64,000 bases of DNA, from contig RDEW01000005.1 in NCBI GenBank assembly GCA_011109175.1, forward strand, positions 1,908,238 to 1,972,237, given 5' to 3'. A program made the position numbers and the translations under genes. Shown piece after piece: positions 45,772-56,299 of the stretch (position 1 is the stretch's first letter; the number at the start of each line of letters is the position of its first letter). The notes under the pieces were generated by a model that was given only the letters and a program-made list of their open reading frames with translations, ran no database searches and was not told where the DNA came from. The stretch is from Dicyema japonicum (Eukaryota; Dicyemida; Rhombozoa; Dicyemidae).

Positions 45772-45985
45772 TAAAATTTTGTATTTGAATTTTTAAATAA
45801 AAATTAATTTTATTTTACTAATTAGTTAAATACTTTTTATTTTTTGCAAATAAAAATTTTTAATTTATCGATTTTTAGAAAAGCGATTCTCATTATTTAT
45901 GTGTCATTGATTGTCAATATTTCTGTATTTCTTTGCCACTCGTAAAATTCAGCGGGGGATTAATAAAATCAATTTAATAAGTGGT
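45772..45985. promoter_or_regulatory. upstream region of VPS13
   Basis: This AT-rich stretch precedes the VPS13 start and must hold its promoter if the gene is expressed. No specific element can be named. Confidence 0.3.
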
Positions 45986-46760
45986 TTAAATTTTGCAATT
46001 CACCATATTACAAAAATCATCCATGAAATATTGACGAGATCGCTGATTTGGCAGTGTGTTAAAATGTTGAACAGTAATTACATCTGAAGACGCAACAAAG
46101 TGGTTAAATGTGTGCATGTGCATCTTTGCAAAATGCACGGATTCAAAAAAAGCGGGATTCGGTTCAGTCAATATTATCGACAAGTTGAGGTTGAGAAGTG
46201 TCACAGGTTTGACCTTGCAGGGAGCTTTGGTTACTCTACGACTGTCAGCTAAAGAATATCCCGCTGCTCATGATCTGGGATGCAGTGTCAAAATGCTATC
46301 CATCGAAGAAGCTTCAATGACTTTCATTCAATCAGTCGTATTGAAGAAAACTCTTTAAAGCATGGTGGCTGAACAGAACCAAGGAATTAAGGTCTCTAAT
46401 GAAGACATCGAAAGTGACCAAGACGCCTCTTAGGAATTGAAGAAGGCAAAAAGCATAAAGGAATCCATCGACCAGGTTGGTATTAGGGGGAAACTCACAA
46501 CCAATCGTGACAGCAGTAGCCACTATGCTTCCCCTTATTATCAAACACTCTCAACATGATATGATAATGACAAAACATGTGCAACTTGATAAATTAGTAA
46601 CAAAGTCATCTTCACTTGCCCCTATCATATGCTAGCTCACGTAGTACATTCAGATCATCTCCTCTTAAGCGTCTCGCAATCTTTTGATGGTCCCCATCGA
46701 GGACCATATGCTACCTCTTGGGAATTAAAAAATGAAACAACCACAGAGTTATATTAATTA
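45986..46760. other. unrecognised ORFs on both strands
   Basis: The minus strand has 45986-46204 (LNLSIILTEPNPAFFESVHF) and 46332-46544. The plus strand has 46110-46358 and a short frame from 46361 (MVAEQNQGIKVSNEDIESDQ). Neither strand gives a family match, and overlapping frames of similar length make it impossible to choose by eye. The plus-strand 46361 frame has the more protein-like charged composition. Confidence 0.2.
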
Positions 46761-46764
46761 TTAA

Positions 46765-46885
46765 ATTATTTCAAAGACCAAGTGTAAAACAAAACTAACT
46801 GATTCCCTGATCCTGATGTGTTCCAGCAGAACCCTCACCCGAACACAGTGATCCGCTTTGTCAGGAGAACTGAGGTCGATTCCAG
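46765..46885 (-). mobile_element. jockey-like LINE 3' end (family L), copy
   Basis: On the minus strand this carries CACTTGGTCTTTGAAATAAT at its end and, upstream, the complement of CGAACACAGTGATCC. That corresponds to the C-terminal coding stretch seen at 15330-15360 and 20075-20105. It is a short 5'-truncated copy. Confidence 0.55.
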
Positions 46886-46889
46886 ATCA

Positions 46890-47075
46890 GGTAGCCATAT
46901 GTCACCACGCGGCCATTATAATTTTTGGTTCAAATTTAATTAATCAAGCAAATCAAAAAGTTAAAAAACGTGTTAAGTTGAATAAATAGTTAGTTATCAT
47001 CGTGGCGCCATGTGGTGCAACTTGGTTGATTGATTGCAGTTTTCTGTTTGTTTTGTCTGTTTTTCGTCTTTCCCT
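46890..47075. repeat. dispersed repeat E, copy 2, with internal inverted motif
   Basis: The motif CACCACGCGGCCAT at about 46899 is loosely mirrored by CGTGGCGCCATGTGGTG at about 47001-47017, about 100 bp away. The right part matches 33285-33390 in reverse orientation. A small inverted-repeat element is possible. Confidence 0.45.
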
Positions 47076-47115
47076 GCTCATTAGAAGTTGAACTTATCAT
47101 TCCAAAACAAATTGT

Positions 47116-47432
47116 TACCGGTCTCTTTTCGGAGGAAAAAAGAAATTTTTAATTTTGTCTAAAAACATGTTCGACGTAGTATAGGACAAAAAAATTGAGA
47201 CAAAGACACCAGTCCCCTATTTTCGGAGGACAAACGAAATTTAAAACATGCTCGACGTTGTTCAAAGTGTAAACAAAATTAAATGTTTTAATTAAATTAC
47301 CACGATAGATTTTATTTGGCACCAGTCCCCTATTTTCGGAGGACAAACGAAATTTAAAACATGCTCGACGTTGTTCAAAGTGTAAACAAAATTAAATGTT
47401 TTAATTAAATTACCACGATAGATTTTATTTGG
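47116..47432 (+). repeat. 113-bp tandem repeat, two identical copies and one decayed
   Basis: Units at 47207-47319 and 47320-47432 are identical by eye. Each begins CACCAGTCCCCTATTTTCGG and ends TAGATTTTATTTGG. Upstream at about 47116-47195 a diverged partial unit (TCTCTTTTCGGAGGAAAAAA, CATGTTCGACGTAGT) precedes them, which argues for a real array rather than only an assembly fault. Confidence 0.8.
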
Positions 47433-47513
47433 TGCCTCCATACATTCGGTTAATTCACAAGAAAAATTAAATATAATTATGTGTTATTTGCAAAATCAAG
47501 TATATCCCATTGG

Positions 47514-47742
47514 AATGCATTAGGGTGGATTAGAGAATGGATTAGGGTAATTAGGAAATGTATAAGGTTAAATTAGAGAATGCATTAGGCTAATTAGAGA
47601 ATGCATTAGGGTGAATTACAGAATGGATTAGGGTAAATTAGAGAATGGATTAGGGTAATTACAGAATGGATTAAGGTGAATTAGGGAATGGATTAGGGTA
47701 AATAGGGAATGGATTAAGGTGGATTAGGGAATGGACTGTCAG
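47514..47742 (+). repeat. TTAGGG-containing minisatellite, about 22-24 bp period
   Basis: About ten imperfect units of the form GGATTAGGGTAAATTAGAGAAT are arranged head to tail with variation in length (20-24 bp). Most contain TTAGGG or TTAAGG. It is not a pure telomeric array. It lies inside a repeat-rich region between VPS13 and XPF. Confidence 0.88.
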
Positions 47743-47869
47743 GTTGCAACAACAAGATTTTAACAACACGTGGATCGTTTTAACGTGAGGTTAGAGGACA
47801 ACCCCCTGTCAATTACCCCGGAGAAATCATCATCACATTATTCACTTCGGACAAAAGATAAAGCAGATA

Positions 47870-47955
47870 GACAGGAAACCATCCCATCTTGAACTCCATC
47901 TACAAACAGTACGCCGAACCATGCATCTCAAATGCGTGTCCTTCCTGGGAACCGT
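47870..47955 (-). repeat. dispersed repeat F, copy 1
   Basis: In reverse complement this segment (AGGAAGGACACGCATTTGAG, ATGCATGGTTCGGCGTACT, GGTTTCCTG) matches 57397-57480 and 57519-57600. The 57-kb copies are in the opposite orientation. Confidence 0.65.
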
Positions 47956-48220
47956 TTATCTGAATAATTTCATGAAGATCGAAGCTAGCGAGCCAAAATA
48001 AAGTTTCTAAGAAACGATGGACTTTTAGAAAATAAATGCTTGATCTACGTCACGGAAACCGACATCTGAAAGATCTGTCAACAAAGAGTCAATTGACAAG
48101 GGTGTTGCTACAATACAGTAGAATCCTCTTGACAATGGTGATGAATGTATTAGCAGTCCCGACCTTGATCAAATATTACAAGTGTTCATCAGTCATTTAT
48201 GTTCTCTGAGAAGATTTTGT

Positions 48221-48450
48221 TTATTTCATCAAAGAAAACAACTGTTCACACAGATGTAGTACCGACATTGTCATAATCCTCGTTGAAAACTTTCTGAAAT
48301 TTGTAAACCTTTCAGGAAGGTTTAAATAAAATCCAGGTATCCCCATTAATAAGTATTTTGCTCTGATTGTAGAATCAGGCTGCCTTTCTAATAGTTCCAT
48401 TTGCAAGTCTTCATCTTATTTGACGACATCAGAGGTGAAAGGTGCCGAGA
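48221..48450 (-). mobile_element. hAT transposase dimerisation-domain fragment (ZBED5/FAM200-like)
   Basis: The minus strand reads LAPFTSDVVK, DEDLQMELLERQPDSTIRAK, FYLNLPERFTNFRKFSTRIM and LCEQLFSLMK. These match the C-terminal part of hAT-derived transposases related to ZBED5/FAM200/GTF2IRD2 (ELIDLQCDS...LCEQLFSxMK). The end after SLMK, with the RSRLTDEHL block, is missing. The plus-strand ORF 48442-48774 is not recognised and may lie antisense to the upstream part of the same copy. Confidence 0.7.
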
Positions 48451-48999
48451 GTAATGAAAATTGGTATTCAAATGATCAGTATCGTTGTTATGGGAACCTT
48501 CTTATATAATGGCGAGCTAAAGTTTAAGCGAATGAACGTGTTTTGGCCACGTAGAACACCCATAACCCCGGCCTGTCATTTTACGCCATTGAAGAAATCC
48601 ACTGATTTTTTCTGGTGGTCTCATTTTAATGACACCGCTCCAGTGTCGTCGACTTATAACAAACTACAGTATCAAGCTGCTATTATTCAGCTACAAATGT
48701 GCAAAATCTCAGTTCTGAAGCAAGATTGCTTGATGGAATGGATGGCTATCGATACTTCTGGTTTTTTTAAATAAAAATAGCAAAGTCTTGAAGGAAAAAA
48801 TACTAAAGTCAAGCTAAGAAGAAGATCTATAGTCTGGCAAAGTCAAAATTAAACTCAGTGAATTTTTTTAAATCTATAACCAATGGATCTTAACATTTTT
48901 TAAGTCAGCTCCCCCTTTTAATACAATTTTGAAGTTTCAAAATTTCAGCGCCCCCAATTTTGTTTCAATTGCTGATTGAGGTAAAAATTTTACTGAGTG

Positions 49000-49540
49000 C
49001 CCTTCGTTACAAATCAAATTTGCCATATTTTTGGTGAAATGCAACGTTATCCAGAATTTTGCAATTCAATAAACTTTTTGATTGAATCCAATTTATTAAA
49101 TCGATGGTGAATTTTTTGAAACTTTCAGTACTTAAAGAACCAATTATTTGAGAAAATATTCCTCCATTTCTATTCTTAGCACAGCAGATGCTTAAATTAC
49201 TTGCACGAATACCAGGCGCAATAACAACATGATTTTGGATAGATAAACTTTTTCCGTATTTCGTTCTCATACAAACATTGAACCCGACTTTATCCAAAAA
49301 GAATATTTTTCTTTCTATTATATCCGTAAGCATGTCCTGATATGTTTCTTTCTGGTATATCCGTAAGGAGATTCTGAAGGTAGGTTTTGATTTCTGAAGT
49401 CACTTTGGAAAATCTCTGTCCACCTCTACCATCCTGTTCGATGCGGCCTTTGCTCAAGTATGAGCGAATTACATTGCTCACATGTCCGAGGAATTCCCAA
49501 AATATTCCCAATTGTAGTGATAGATTGTCCATCGTCATAA
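49000..49540 (-). mobile_element. Tc1/IS630-like transposase remnant
   Basis: Two overlapping minus-strand frames together show an N-terminal helix-turn-helix region (TMDNLSLQLGIFWEFLGHVS). After it come FFLDKVGFNVCMRTKYGKSL (first catalytic Asp, in the usual xDExGFN context but with Lys for Glu) and KILDNVAFHQKYG (second catalytic Asp, DNxxFH). The frame shifts near 49300-49340, where GATATATCCGTAAG-like sequence is repeated (TATCCGTAAGCATGTCCTGA, TATCCGTAAGGAGATTCTGA). The C-terminal PPYSPDLNPIE part is absent. Confidence 0.72.
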
Positions 49541-49659
49541 TTCGAGACGATTACACGTCTTGTTTTATTGGAAATCCTATTCACAATCATTCTTACCAAA
49601 TTGATTCGCTAGATTCGGCACTTAAGAGATAACATCACATCCAAAAAACATTGTGACTT

Positions 49660-49800
49660 ATTTGAAGATGACTTTTTTGAAGTGGACAACGACCCAATTG
49701 ATTTAGAATGCGACTCAATTAAAATAGAAACGACTTAATTTATACGGAAAATGACTTAATTGATGTAGAAAGTGACTAATATGAAGTGGAAACCCTGTAT
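49660..49800 (-). repeat. five or six subterminal 21-bp repeats of Tc1-like element
   Basis: In minus orientation the units read ATTAGTCACTTTCTACATCA, ATTAAGTCATTTTCCGTATA, ATTAAGTCGTTTCTATTTTA, ATTGAGTCGCATTCTAAATC and ATTGGGTCGTTGTCCACTTC, following an end that starts TACAGGGTTTCC. Such arrays are candidate transposase-binding sites. They begin 130 bp upstream of the transposase N-terminus. Confidence 0.6.
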
Positions 49801-50463
49801 TTGGCCATTTTTTTAAATTGTAGATCGAAACTGTTTCTTGGTCAACTGACCAAATATTATTATGTTAAAATAAAATAGTTGATTCACAAACAAAACTTTT
49901 TTTTTGTTATATAAAAAAAATTTTAGTGACTGCCTTGTGTTTGATGAGAATTGTCAATCCCTTTATGTCAGCTTTCATAGTTGACAGAGTCTTCTTGAGG
50001 GCAGTAAATATTTTTTTAGAAAAGTACACACAAAAAAAGTAGAATTTATTAGAAAAGCACGTGATATATGATTTATAAAACCTAATGCAAATATTTATAA
50101 TAATTAAAAAAATTAAAATTCCAGTGCCCCCTCCTAATATGTTCCAGCGCCTCCGTTAAGAATCACTGCTATAAATGAACATGTCTCATCGTTGTATAAT
50201 TACATCGGACTAGTTGACATCGAACCAACTGAATATGAACTGATTTACAAAAACATACGCAGAATCCTTGTGCACCATCGGATTCACCTGAAACCAGCGA
50301 ATACAGAAAAAACTTTATATGCCAAGAAACCAACTTGGAAGGGGATTGGAATATATTACACATAAAAGTGAACTGATGCTACTCCAATTTTTATGAGACC
50401 TTGGAAAGTAGTCGAGTTACTGTTCGAGGAAGTTAGGGATTCTATCAAATAAAAGAAAACACA

Positions 50464-50596
50464 TATGGCCACTGTCGAAGAATTTCTATACCGAAAAAAT
50501 AAAGTTCAAGGACCTGATATTCTCAGTCTCGTCCTATTAAAAGAACATCAAAAGAACTGGCTAATTGAAGAAATTCAAAAAAGCAGTTACACGTAG
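50464..50596 (+). CDS. unrecognised short ORF
   Basis: An ATG at 50464 opens MATVEEFLYRKNKVQGPDIL and continues for 44 codons to a stop. It is compositionally protein-like (an amphipathic, charged start) but has no recognised family. It might be a first exon or a transposon fragment. Confidence 0.22.
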
Positions 50597-50785
50597 TCCT
50601 ATTCCATTGTCTGAGTGATATATATGTTGATGTCGAATCTTCCATTTGGTTATGCAGGGGAACAACTTTTCCAGATTTGATGGAATGCTGTGTCTAACAC
50701 AAGACCGAAATTTATTCTTTGATAATGCTGGGGCCAGTTGCAGTCACTGCAACTCTGCCAAAAAAACTGTTGACCAGTTGCAACA

Positions 50786-51025
50786 AGATGTGCTCGATTG
50801 CTGAATACTGACTATCTTCGACGTCATAACCAATTTGTTAGATGCTTACATTTGCATCTATGCCAACAATACGGAATAAAAAAATCCAAAAAACTGAAAA
50901 CACATAAAAGCTTTGACTTTTACGGAAGGCATTCGGGGTTTGACAGTGTAAGAGTTCTTCTAGTGTTGGCTATTTTTATTTTTCAATCAGACAAGATGCC
51001 TCCACATAGCAATAGGTTTTGACAA
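50786..51025 (+). mobile_element. LINE-type post-RT fragment
   Basis: The plus frame reads LLNTDYLRRHNQFVRCLHLH followed by LCQQYGIKKSKKLKTH. The YLxRHxxxxxxLHxxLCxxYG pattern is one I associate with the region after RT in non-LTR elements. Upstream, about 50700-50785, AT-poor sequence with Cys residues continues in other frames. No complete domain remains. Confidence 0.4.
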
Positions 51026-51029
51026 GTCT

Positions 51030-51425
51030 GGTAGGCATCCAAAGGGAGCGTAAAATCTTTAGGACAAGATCTGGTAAGGATTATGCATATAATTTAATCG
51101 TGATGTTTCCAGTGTTTTTACGGTACTGAAATTCCAAGGAATTCAACGGGGGATAGGAAATTTAGATAACTATGGGTAAAGATTTTCTCCCACCTGACAG
51201 CCGATCACTCCTGATGGTGGTTGGCCCATCGTAAGAAAAACGTACGAAAAGCGGTCTGGCTGAGGAAACGAATTGGAATTGCAGTTGTCCGCGGAAACGC
51301 TTACTCCGTAATGTCAGCAGCCGCTCTTCCCTGTTATTGGTAATAAATAATATTTTAATTTACTAATAAATGTTAGCAAAAAATTTTATAATAAAAAAAT
51401 ATTTAAATTTAAATAAATCTTGTGT
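51030..51425. other. intergenic, no supported gene
   Basis: No long open frame is present. The last 100 bp before the XPF start are AT-rich and presumably include its promoter. Confidence 0.35.
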
Positions 51426-54186
51426 ATGATGGCAGATTTACTAGAATTTGAAAAAGAAATGTTCTTGGATTTTTATGATAACAACATTTTGCTCGTCACA
51501 GCTCGGTAACCTTTAAATATTGATTTGCAGTGGATTAGACGTGGACAACATATTGCTTCATTTCCTAATGGCGTACGCTGACCCTGGGATTTTAATATTT
51601 ATTTTGAATTTAAATAAAGATTGTGAAGTAAATTAAATATTATTTCAGAAATATTTGTTAGATAAACTGACTGATGCTCCATGCCTCATAAAATCCATCC
51701 ACAGTCAGTATAGTGCCTCTGAAAGGTAGTCGTAAGGTTTAAGCAGAACAAATTTTTATCTCAACGGAGGCATTTTTTTCATAACTGCGAGAATACTGAT
51801 TGTTGATTTGTTGTGCAGTCGGGTCCCAACTGAGCATATCACTGGGATTGTTGTGCACAAAGCTCACAAGTATAGTTGCAATTCAAATCTTAGAATTACG
51901 TGGAGTATTCAGGAGGCTTTTATCTGCAGGCTCTATAGGGAGACGAATTCGGTTGCTGTGTGTTGAATATTCACAGAAAGGATTCATCAAGGCTTTATCG
52001 TCATCTCCTGATTCTTTCGTACGGCGATTCGGAAACCTAGAAAAATCCGTTAAAAATTTATTTGCCGCCAAAATATCCATCTGGCCGCGTTTTCATTCTC
52101 ATGTTATTTCATGCATGGAAAAGAAAATTGTATTCGACATTCCTTAGTTGAAGCCCAAAATAAAGGAAATCGAGCTACGAATGACCCCCTCAATGCGGCA
52201 GTGTCATTCCGCACTTTTTGATTTAATCAATGCCTGTCTTAAGGAGCTGAAATCCACTTTTCCTAACAAACAGGTGTCATGTTGGTAAATTTTATAGGAC
52301 ACGTTGTTTTCACTCGAAATTGAAGACTTGGCGGTCCCTAGCTTTGAGAACCTCCTCAATTACCTACTAGATTCGCTGTCTCCCAATTTGAGCGAACGAA
52401 CAAGGCTGATTATTTTAAATCTAAGAGATTTTTTGATTCTTCTAAGGTTTGCTGAAATTTAACTTCAGTAAACTTTTAAATTCAGATTCATTGACCTTCT
52501 TGAGGATGACTGAGGATTTGAGGTTTTAGTTTGCTCCCATCATTAATAGGAAGTCCTCCATGGATAGCTCGTTTGGATGGGTTACCTCAGATCCGGCTGA
52601 TTTGCTCTTTAGAGTAATTTTGCATTTTTATTTAACTGTCCGCTAATTCCAGGATCAAGGATGAAGGGCACGTGGAATCAAACAGTCGTTGGGATTTGTT
52701 TTTTTCAATTTTACTGGAAATTATTTCTGAAAATACTGACAAATCATTAAATATTCTGGTAATCACTTCGTCCCGCAATAACAGAGATGCCTTGTCCCAT
52801 GTGACTACTTTGTATGATTTCATAGATCCTGAGTGATGGAGTGGTCTCATATTTGAACAGCCTTAATCTCATATTATTCGGCAAACCGGCTAATTATGAT
52901 TATCCGACATCCGAGGTGGATTCATTTGGCTTTTTGTAGAACTTTGATGAACTGAGGGGATGTTGTAGGGAACCCTGTACAATAAACGACGATGATGAAT
53001 GGACTTCTGTCCTTCAGGCTGTTGAAGAGTGCAAGTTATCCACGCCGAGGGGGAAGATTTACATTCAAAATGTGCAATCTAATACTGGGTATTCACGTGC
53101 TTTACACGACATTCTTAATTCTGTTCAGCCAAGTCATATAATCCTATATGAACCGAAATATCCCGTTGTACGGCAACTGGAAGTTTGTGGGTTCTTTATT
53201 TTTGGTTTATCAATGCCGACTGGAATATCCTCTTTCTGTGTATTTTATGATGTATGTCAACAGTTTCGAAGAACAGATTTACTTGACTGGGCTAGCTAAG
53301 GAAAGAGATGCATTCGAACAGTTGGCCGTGTTGATGTCGTCGACAGTTCCTGTTGAACAGTTTACAATTCGTACTGAGATGGCTGATGATGAAAGAAAAG
53401 GGGGAGTGAGCAACGAGTCTGCTGTTTGTTGATTATATTAAATCAGATTTTTGTCGACATGAGGGAATTTAGATCTGATCTCCCATATAATCTGTACATG
53501 GCTGGATTTCGGATTTTGCCAGTTACTCTGGAGGTTTATTTCACTGTATAGTTAGATTGGGGATTACCTGCTCAGTCCAGAGTTGTGTATTGAACGGAAG
53601 AATGTGGCCGATCTTATTTCGTCCCTCAACTCTGGAAGATTGTACACTCAATGTGTGGGCATGTGTTCGGTTTACTCCCATCCTTTGATTCTCGTTGAGT
53701 TTGATTTGGACCGCTCGTTTACTCTGCAGGTAATAACGGATTAAGTATTTCATAGTCAAAATCACAGTTTACGACAGAGATTGTCCAGCAGGATTTGAGC
53801 TCAAAGTTGGGACTCCTCTCCATTACCTTTCCGCGATTGCGGTTTTTGTGGTGCTCCAATCCACAAGCGGGGGCGTCTTTGTTGGCACAACTAAAAGTAT
53901 GGTTCGGCAATTTTTGTAGAAACACAGAACTGGGTTTAGTGAAGAGGAAATTAGCCGAAACAAGGTGATTCAAGAGTCGGATGATCAGTTTTCAATAATT
54001 CAACGAGAATTGCTTTTGAAAGTGAAGGGGGTGACTCAGGCGAATGCGGATTTACTGACTAATGGGTTCACTTCATTGGCTGACATTTTCTGTTCTTCCT
54101 CTGAAATTCTTGGAAAGGTTTTAACTGATAATAAACTTGGGTGTGATATTTTTGATTTTTGTCATTTTAGTAATAAAACGTGTTAA
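51426..54186 (+). CDS. ERCC4: XPF/ERCC4 structure-specific DNA repair nuclease subunit
   Basis: XPF pairs with ERCC1 to cut 5' of DNA lesions in nucleotide excision and interstrand-crosslink repair. MMADLLEFEKEMFLDFYDNN starts at 51426; a 25-nt intron (51506-51530) leads to RGLDVDNILLHFLMAYADPG. A helicase-like region follows: GIFFITARILIVDLLCSRVP (frames around 51760-51850) and KISIWPRFHSHVISCME. The nuclease domain has VDMREFRSDLPYNL, GDYLLSPELCIERKNVADLI (the GDXnERKX3D active site, ERK at 53592-53600) and GRLYTQCVGM, with introns 53424-53446, 53534-53555 and 53730-53755. The C-terminus (LLLKVKGVTQANADLLTNGF) is the tandem HhH region that binds ERCC1. Catalytic residues are intact. The intron at 53183-53204 has GT...TG ends as written. 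The helicase-like middle (52480-52960) is hard to splice by eye. Confidence 0.88.
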
Positions 54187-54239
54187 TATAACATACTTTT
54201 TATTTTATTAGATTTTTTATGGATAGACAGTGTAATGAG

Positions 54240-54545
54240 TGCCGAGCAAAAGGCATGACCCCTAGCTAGAATATCGCTGCTGTATAATCCGGCTGAAGAT
54301 TCCACGCATCTACGATGCTTTGGCTTGGTGAATGATTCCGTCATCAGTGAACATTCCACTGCGGAAATGGATCGTATATAAACGAATCATATTAAAAAAG
54401 TGAGGACGTGTAGTGAAAATGGAAAAGGGCAAAAATGCCTTTCCATATCTTTTCTGAATCGGAAGCCTTTGTACTATTGGAGATGGATTTGGTCGGCACA
54501 AGCAGATATTCTCTGTTGGGATTCTTCCTTGGATTAATTAGTTAT
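54240..54545. repeat. SINE-like block after XPF
   Basis: TTCCACGCATCTACGATGC at about 54300 matches the segment downstream of the tRNA-like sequence at 27.5 kb. The minus-strand ORF 54310-54501 is not recognised. No tRNA-like head is evident here. Confidence 0.4.
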
Positions 54546-54890
54546 GACTAGGGCGATTTTTTGACTATAATTTTAACCTAAAAATTGACTTTATTGACTT
54601 TAAATTTAAAAATTTTTACCATTTTAACTTATGACAAATTCATCTATAAAATTTTTTGTAATATGAAAAAAAAATAATTAAAAAATTTATTAATATATAT
54701 TAAAATATAGAATAATGTAATTCAAAACGTTTTCAGGTTAAAAATTTGTCTTTAGATAATAATTTTATCAATAATAAAAATCTTTTCAGAATAGATAAAG
54801 ATGTGGAAGGATATTTTTCAAATAGCCGTATATGCATTAGAAATATTTTGTTTTTCCATTTTTGTAATAGAAACAAATAACTTTTAACTA
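54546..54890 (+). mobile_element. UTR-only derivative of R2-like element
   Basis: The first ~95 bp match the 5' block of the R2-like element (29157-29262) and 54702-54885 match its 3' block (32070-32250), in the same order and orientation. About 2.8 kb of coding region is absent. This looks like an internally deleted, non-autonomous copy. Confidence 0.6.
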
Positions 54891-54902
54891 ATTATTATTA
54901 CC

Positions 54903-55060
54903 TCCAGGATCACTGGGTCAAAGAAAAGAAATAAAAGGCTCTCAACTAACTAAGTGATCCCAGACCGACAAGGGAGAGGACGGGTCCGGTAGGGTAGAGA
55001 ATCCTGAACAGCTCTTCTCATTGAACATGCCATCGGCTCAAAATTTCTGTGTGATTGTAG
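54903..55060 (+). repeat. dispersed repeat C, copy 2
   Basis: This is the partner of 20569-20740 in the same orientation (see that entry). Minus-strand LINE coding remnants begin just to its right, as at the other copy. Confidence 0.65.
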
Positions 55061-55063
55061 ATA

Positions 55064-55566
55064 TTACGATATTGTATGGAATAGAGAGCAGCTTGGTAAA
55101 CTAGCCTTCTTTAAGAGTTTCCGTTGTAATTCTATTAAGAGATTTTCAATGGGCTGTTTTTTGTGTTCTGGTCCAATTATCTTCATTGCGGTCTCCTCGA
55201 TTGCAGATAGTTTCAATGAGGAGGATCGTGAAATCTGCATTGCCCACAAAGGACTTGCACATGTCCGCTTGTGGGCTAATAATTCCTGATTTTTAACAGC
55301 AAATGGGACAAATAAATGATCCTCAGAAATTTTTTGGTACTTCCTTCTCTAATGATGCTCGGTTTGCTTAGAAAACCTTTTTGAAAAGGGGCATCAGTAT
55401 CTTGTCCTGGCCGGGCGCGTTGTTCCGTGACTTCCTGATAACAGCTAGGACCTCTATTGTCTGGATATCAGCGCTCAAGCCTCATAGAAAGCTGTTCAGT
55501 CTGTCGTTTTCAAAGGTGATAACATCCTGCACGCACAGACAGCCAGAATTATCGAGATTGAACTGA
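55064..55566 (-). mobile_element. LINE/R2-like coding remnant
   Basis: Minus-strand frames give IEVLAVIRKSRNNAPGQDKI near 55400-55460, resembling the IxxAIxxLKNNKAPGxDGI block that opens non-LTR RT domains. EDHLFVPFAVKNQELLAHKR follows near 55260-55330, and then LKLSAIEETAMKIIGPEHKK. The second peptide is shared with the fragment at 24835-25022. The order of blocks suggests a deletion or a join of two different copies. Confidence 0.5.
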
Positions 55567-55576
55567 AACCTGATGC

Positions 55577-55748
55577 GAATATATCCGCAATTTCGACCGG
55601 ATCCGAGGTTTTAGAGCCATCCGAACGACACAAAATACGCTTAGACGTATCCTCCTCTCTATGAATATATCCGCAATTTCGACCGGATCCGAGGTTTTAG
55701 AGCCATCCGAACGACACAAAATACGCTTAGACGTATCCTCCTCTCTAT
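55577..55748 (+). repeat. 86-bp perfect tandem duplication
   Basis: The unit 55577-55662 (GAATATATCCGCAATTTCGA to CCTCCTCTCTAT) is repeated exactly at 55663-55748. No function is evident; it may be an assembly duplication. Confidence 0.9.
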
Positions 55749-55832
55749 CCTACTAGTTCTGGGTTTTCTTCTTATTTTGCAGATAGTTGTTTCTTTGAAA
55801 CTTTGATTTCCTAGCTTTTTGTGCCATTTTTA

Positions 55833-56221
55833 CTATGTTCCGATCATTAGCAAAAGGCAATGTCGTCATCCAGCCGAATCGTTTACCAACTCTCCTGGTG
55901 AGAACAGTTGGCTAAATGCAGTGGTGGCCAACAGAGGAAAGTACGTATTTCAAAGTCACTTTGAGAAGGTCATCAAGTGCGAGATCTCTGATATACGTAG
56001 ACGATGTACCAATTTCTGACGTGTGGAGATACACCATGACATCGGAGAGTAGACTAAATATATATGGAAGAGAAAAGAGATCGGAGCAGTCTCCAAGGAT
56101 TAAAGTTTTGAAAAATCTGATGCAATTGAGTTTTTCGGAAGAAATGAAAAAAGTCGTCAGCAATCTTTTTATGTGGAATCAATACTTTGAAATTCCTGAA
56201 GTATCTCAGAACTGCTTTTGA
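55833..56221 (+). CDS. unrecognised small two-exon gene, possible mitochondrial protein
   Basis: An ATG at 55833 gives MFRSLAKGNVVIQPNRLPTL, a basic amphipathic start that could be a mitochondrial targeting sequence. Removing a 24-nt GT...AG intron (GTGAGAACAG...AAATGCAG, about 55896-55919) keeps the frame into WWPTEESTYFKVTLRRSSSA and on to a stop at 56219-56221. The product has about 120 residues, with a Lys-rich middle and an ending MWNQYFEIPEVSQNCF. The intron size fits the genome's pattern, which supports a real gene. A mitochondrial ribosomal protein is conceivable, but nothing proves it. Confidence 0.45.
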
Positions 56222-56299
56222 GAAAACTGGGAGTATGTTAACAGTTTAGGTCAGAAAAATAACGACGTGTTTTTATTTACGAGAAAATTAGAACTCGAA

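Larger units (their letters stand above)
48881..50172. mobile_element. hAT-like inverted-end element with Tc1-like insertion
   Basis: The left end CAATGGATCTTAACATTTTT and the right end, in complement, CAGTGATTCTTAACGGAGGC resemble each other and hAT termini (CAGTGATTCTTAAC). Subterminal GCGCCCCCAATTTT-like and CAGTGCCCCCTCC-like blocks also mirror. Both flanks contain CTATAA(A/C), compatible with a decayed 8-bp target duplication. The interior carries a Tc1-like transposase remnant. The boundaries are inferred from these ends only. Confidence 0.5.

Noticed and set aside
47514-47742. True telomere
   Set aside because: The units are 20-24 bp, degenerate and flanked on both sides by ordinary sequence, so this is an interstitial minisatellite.
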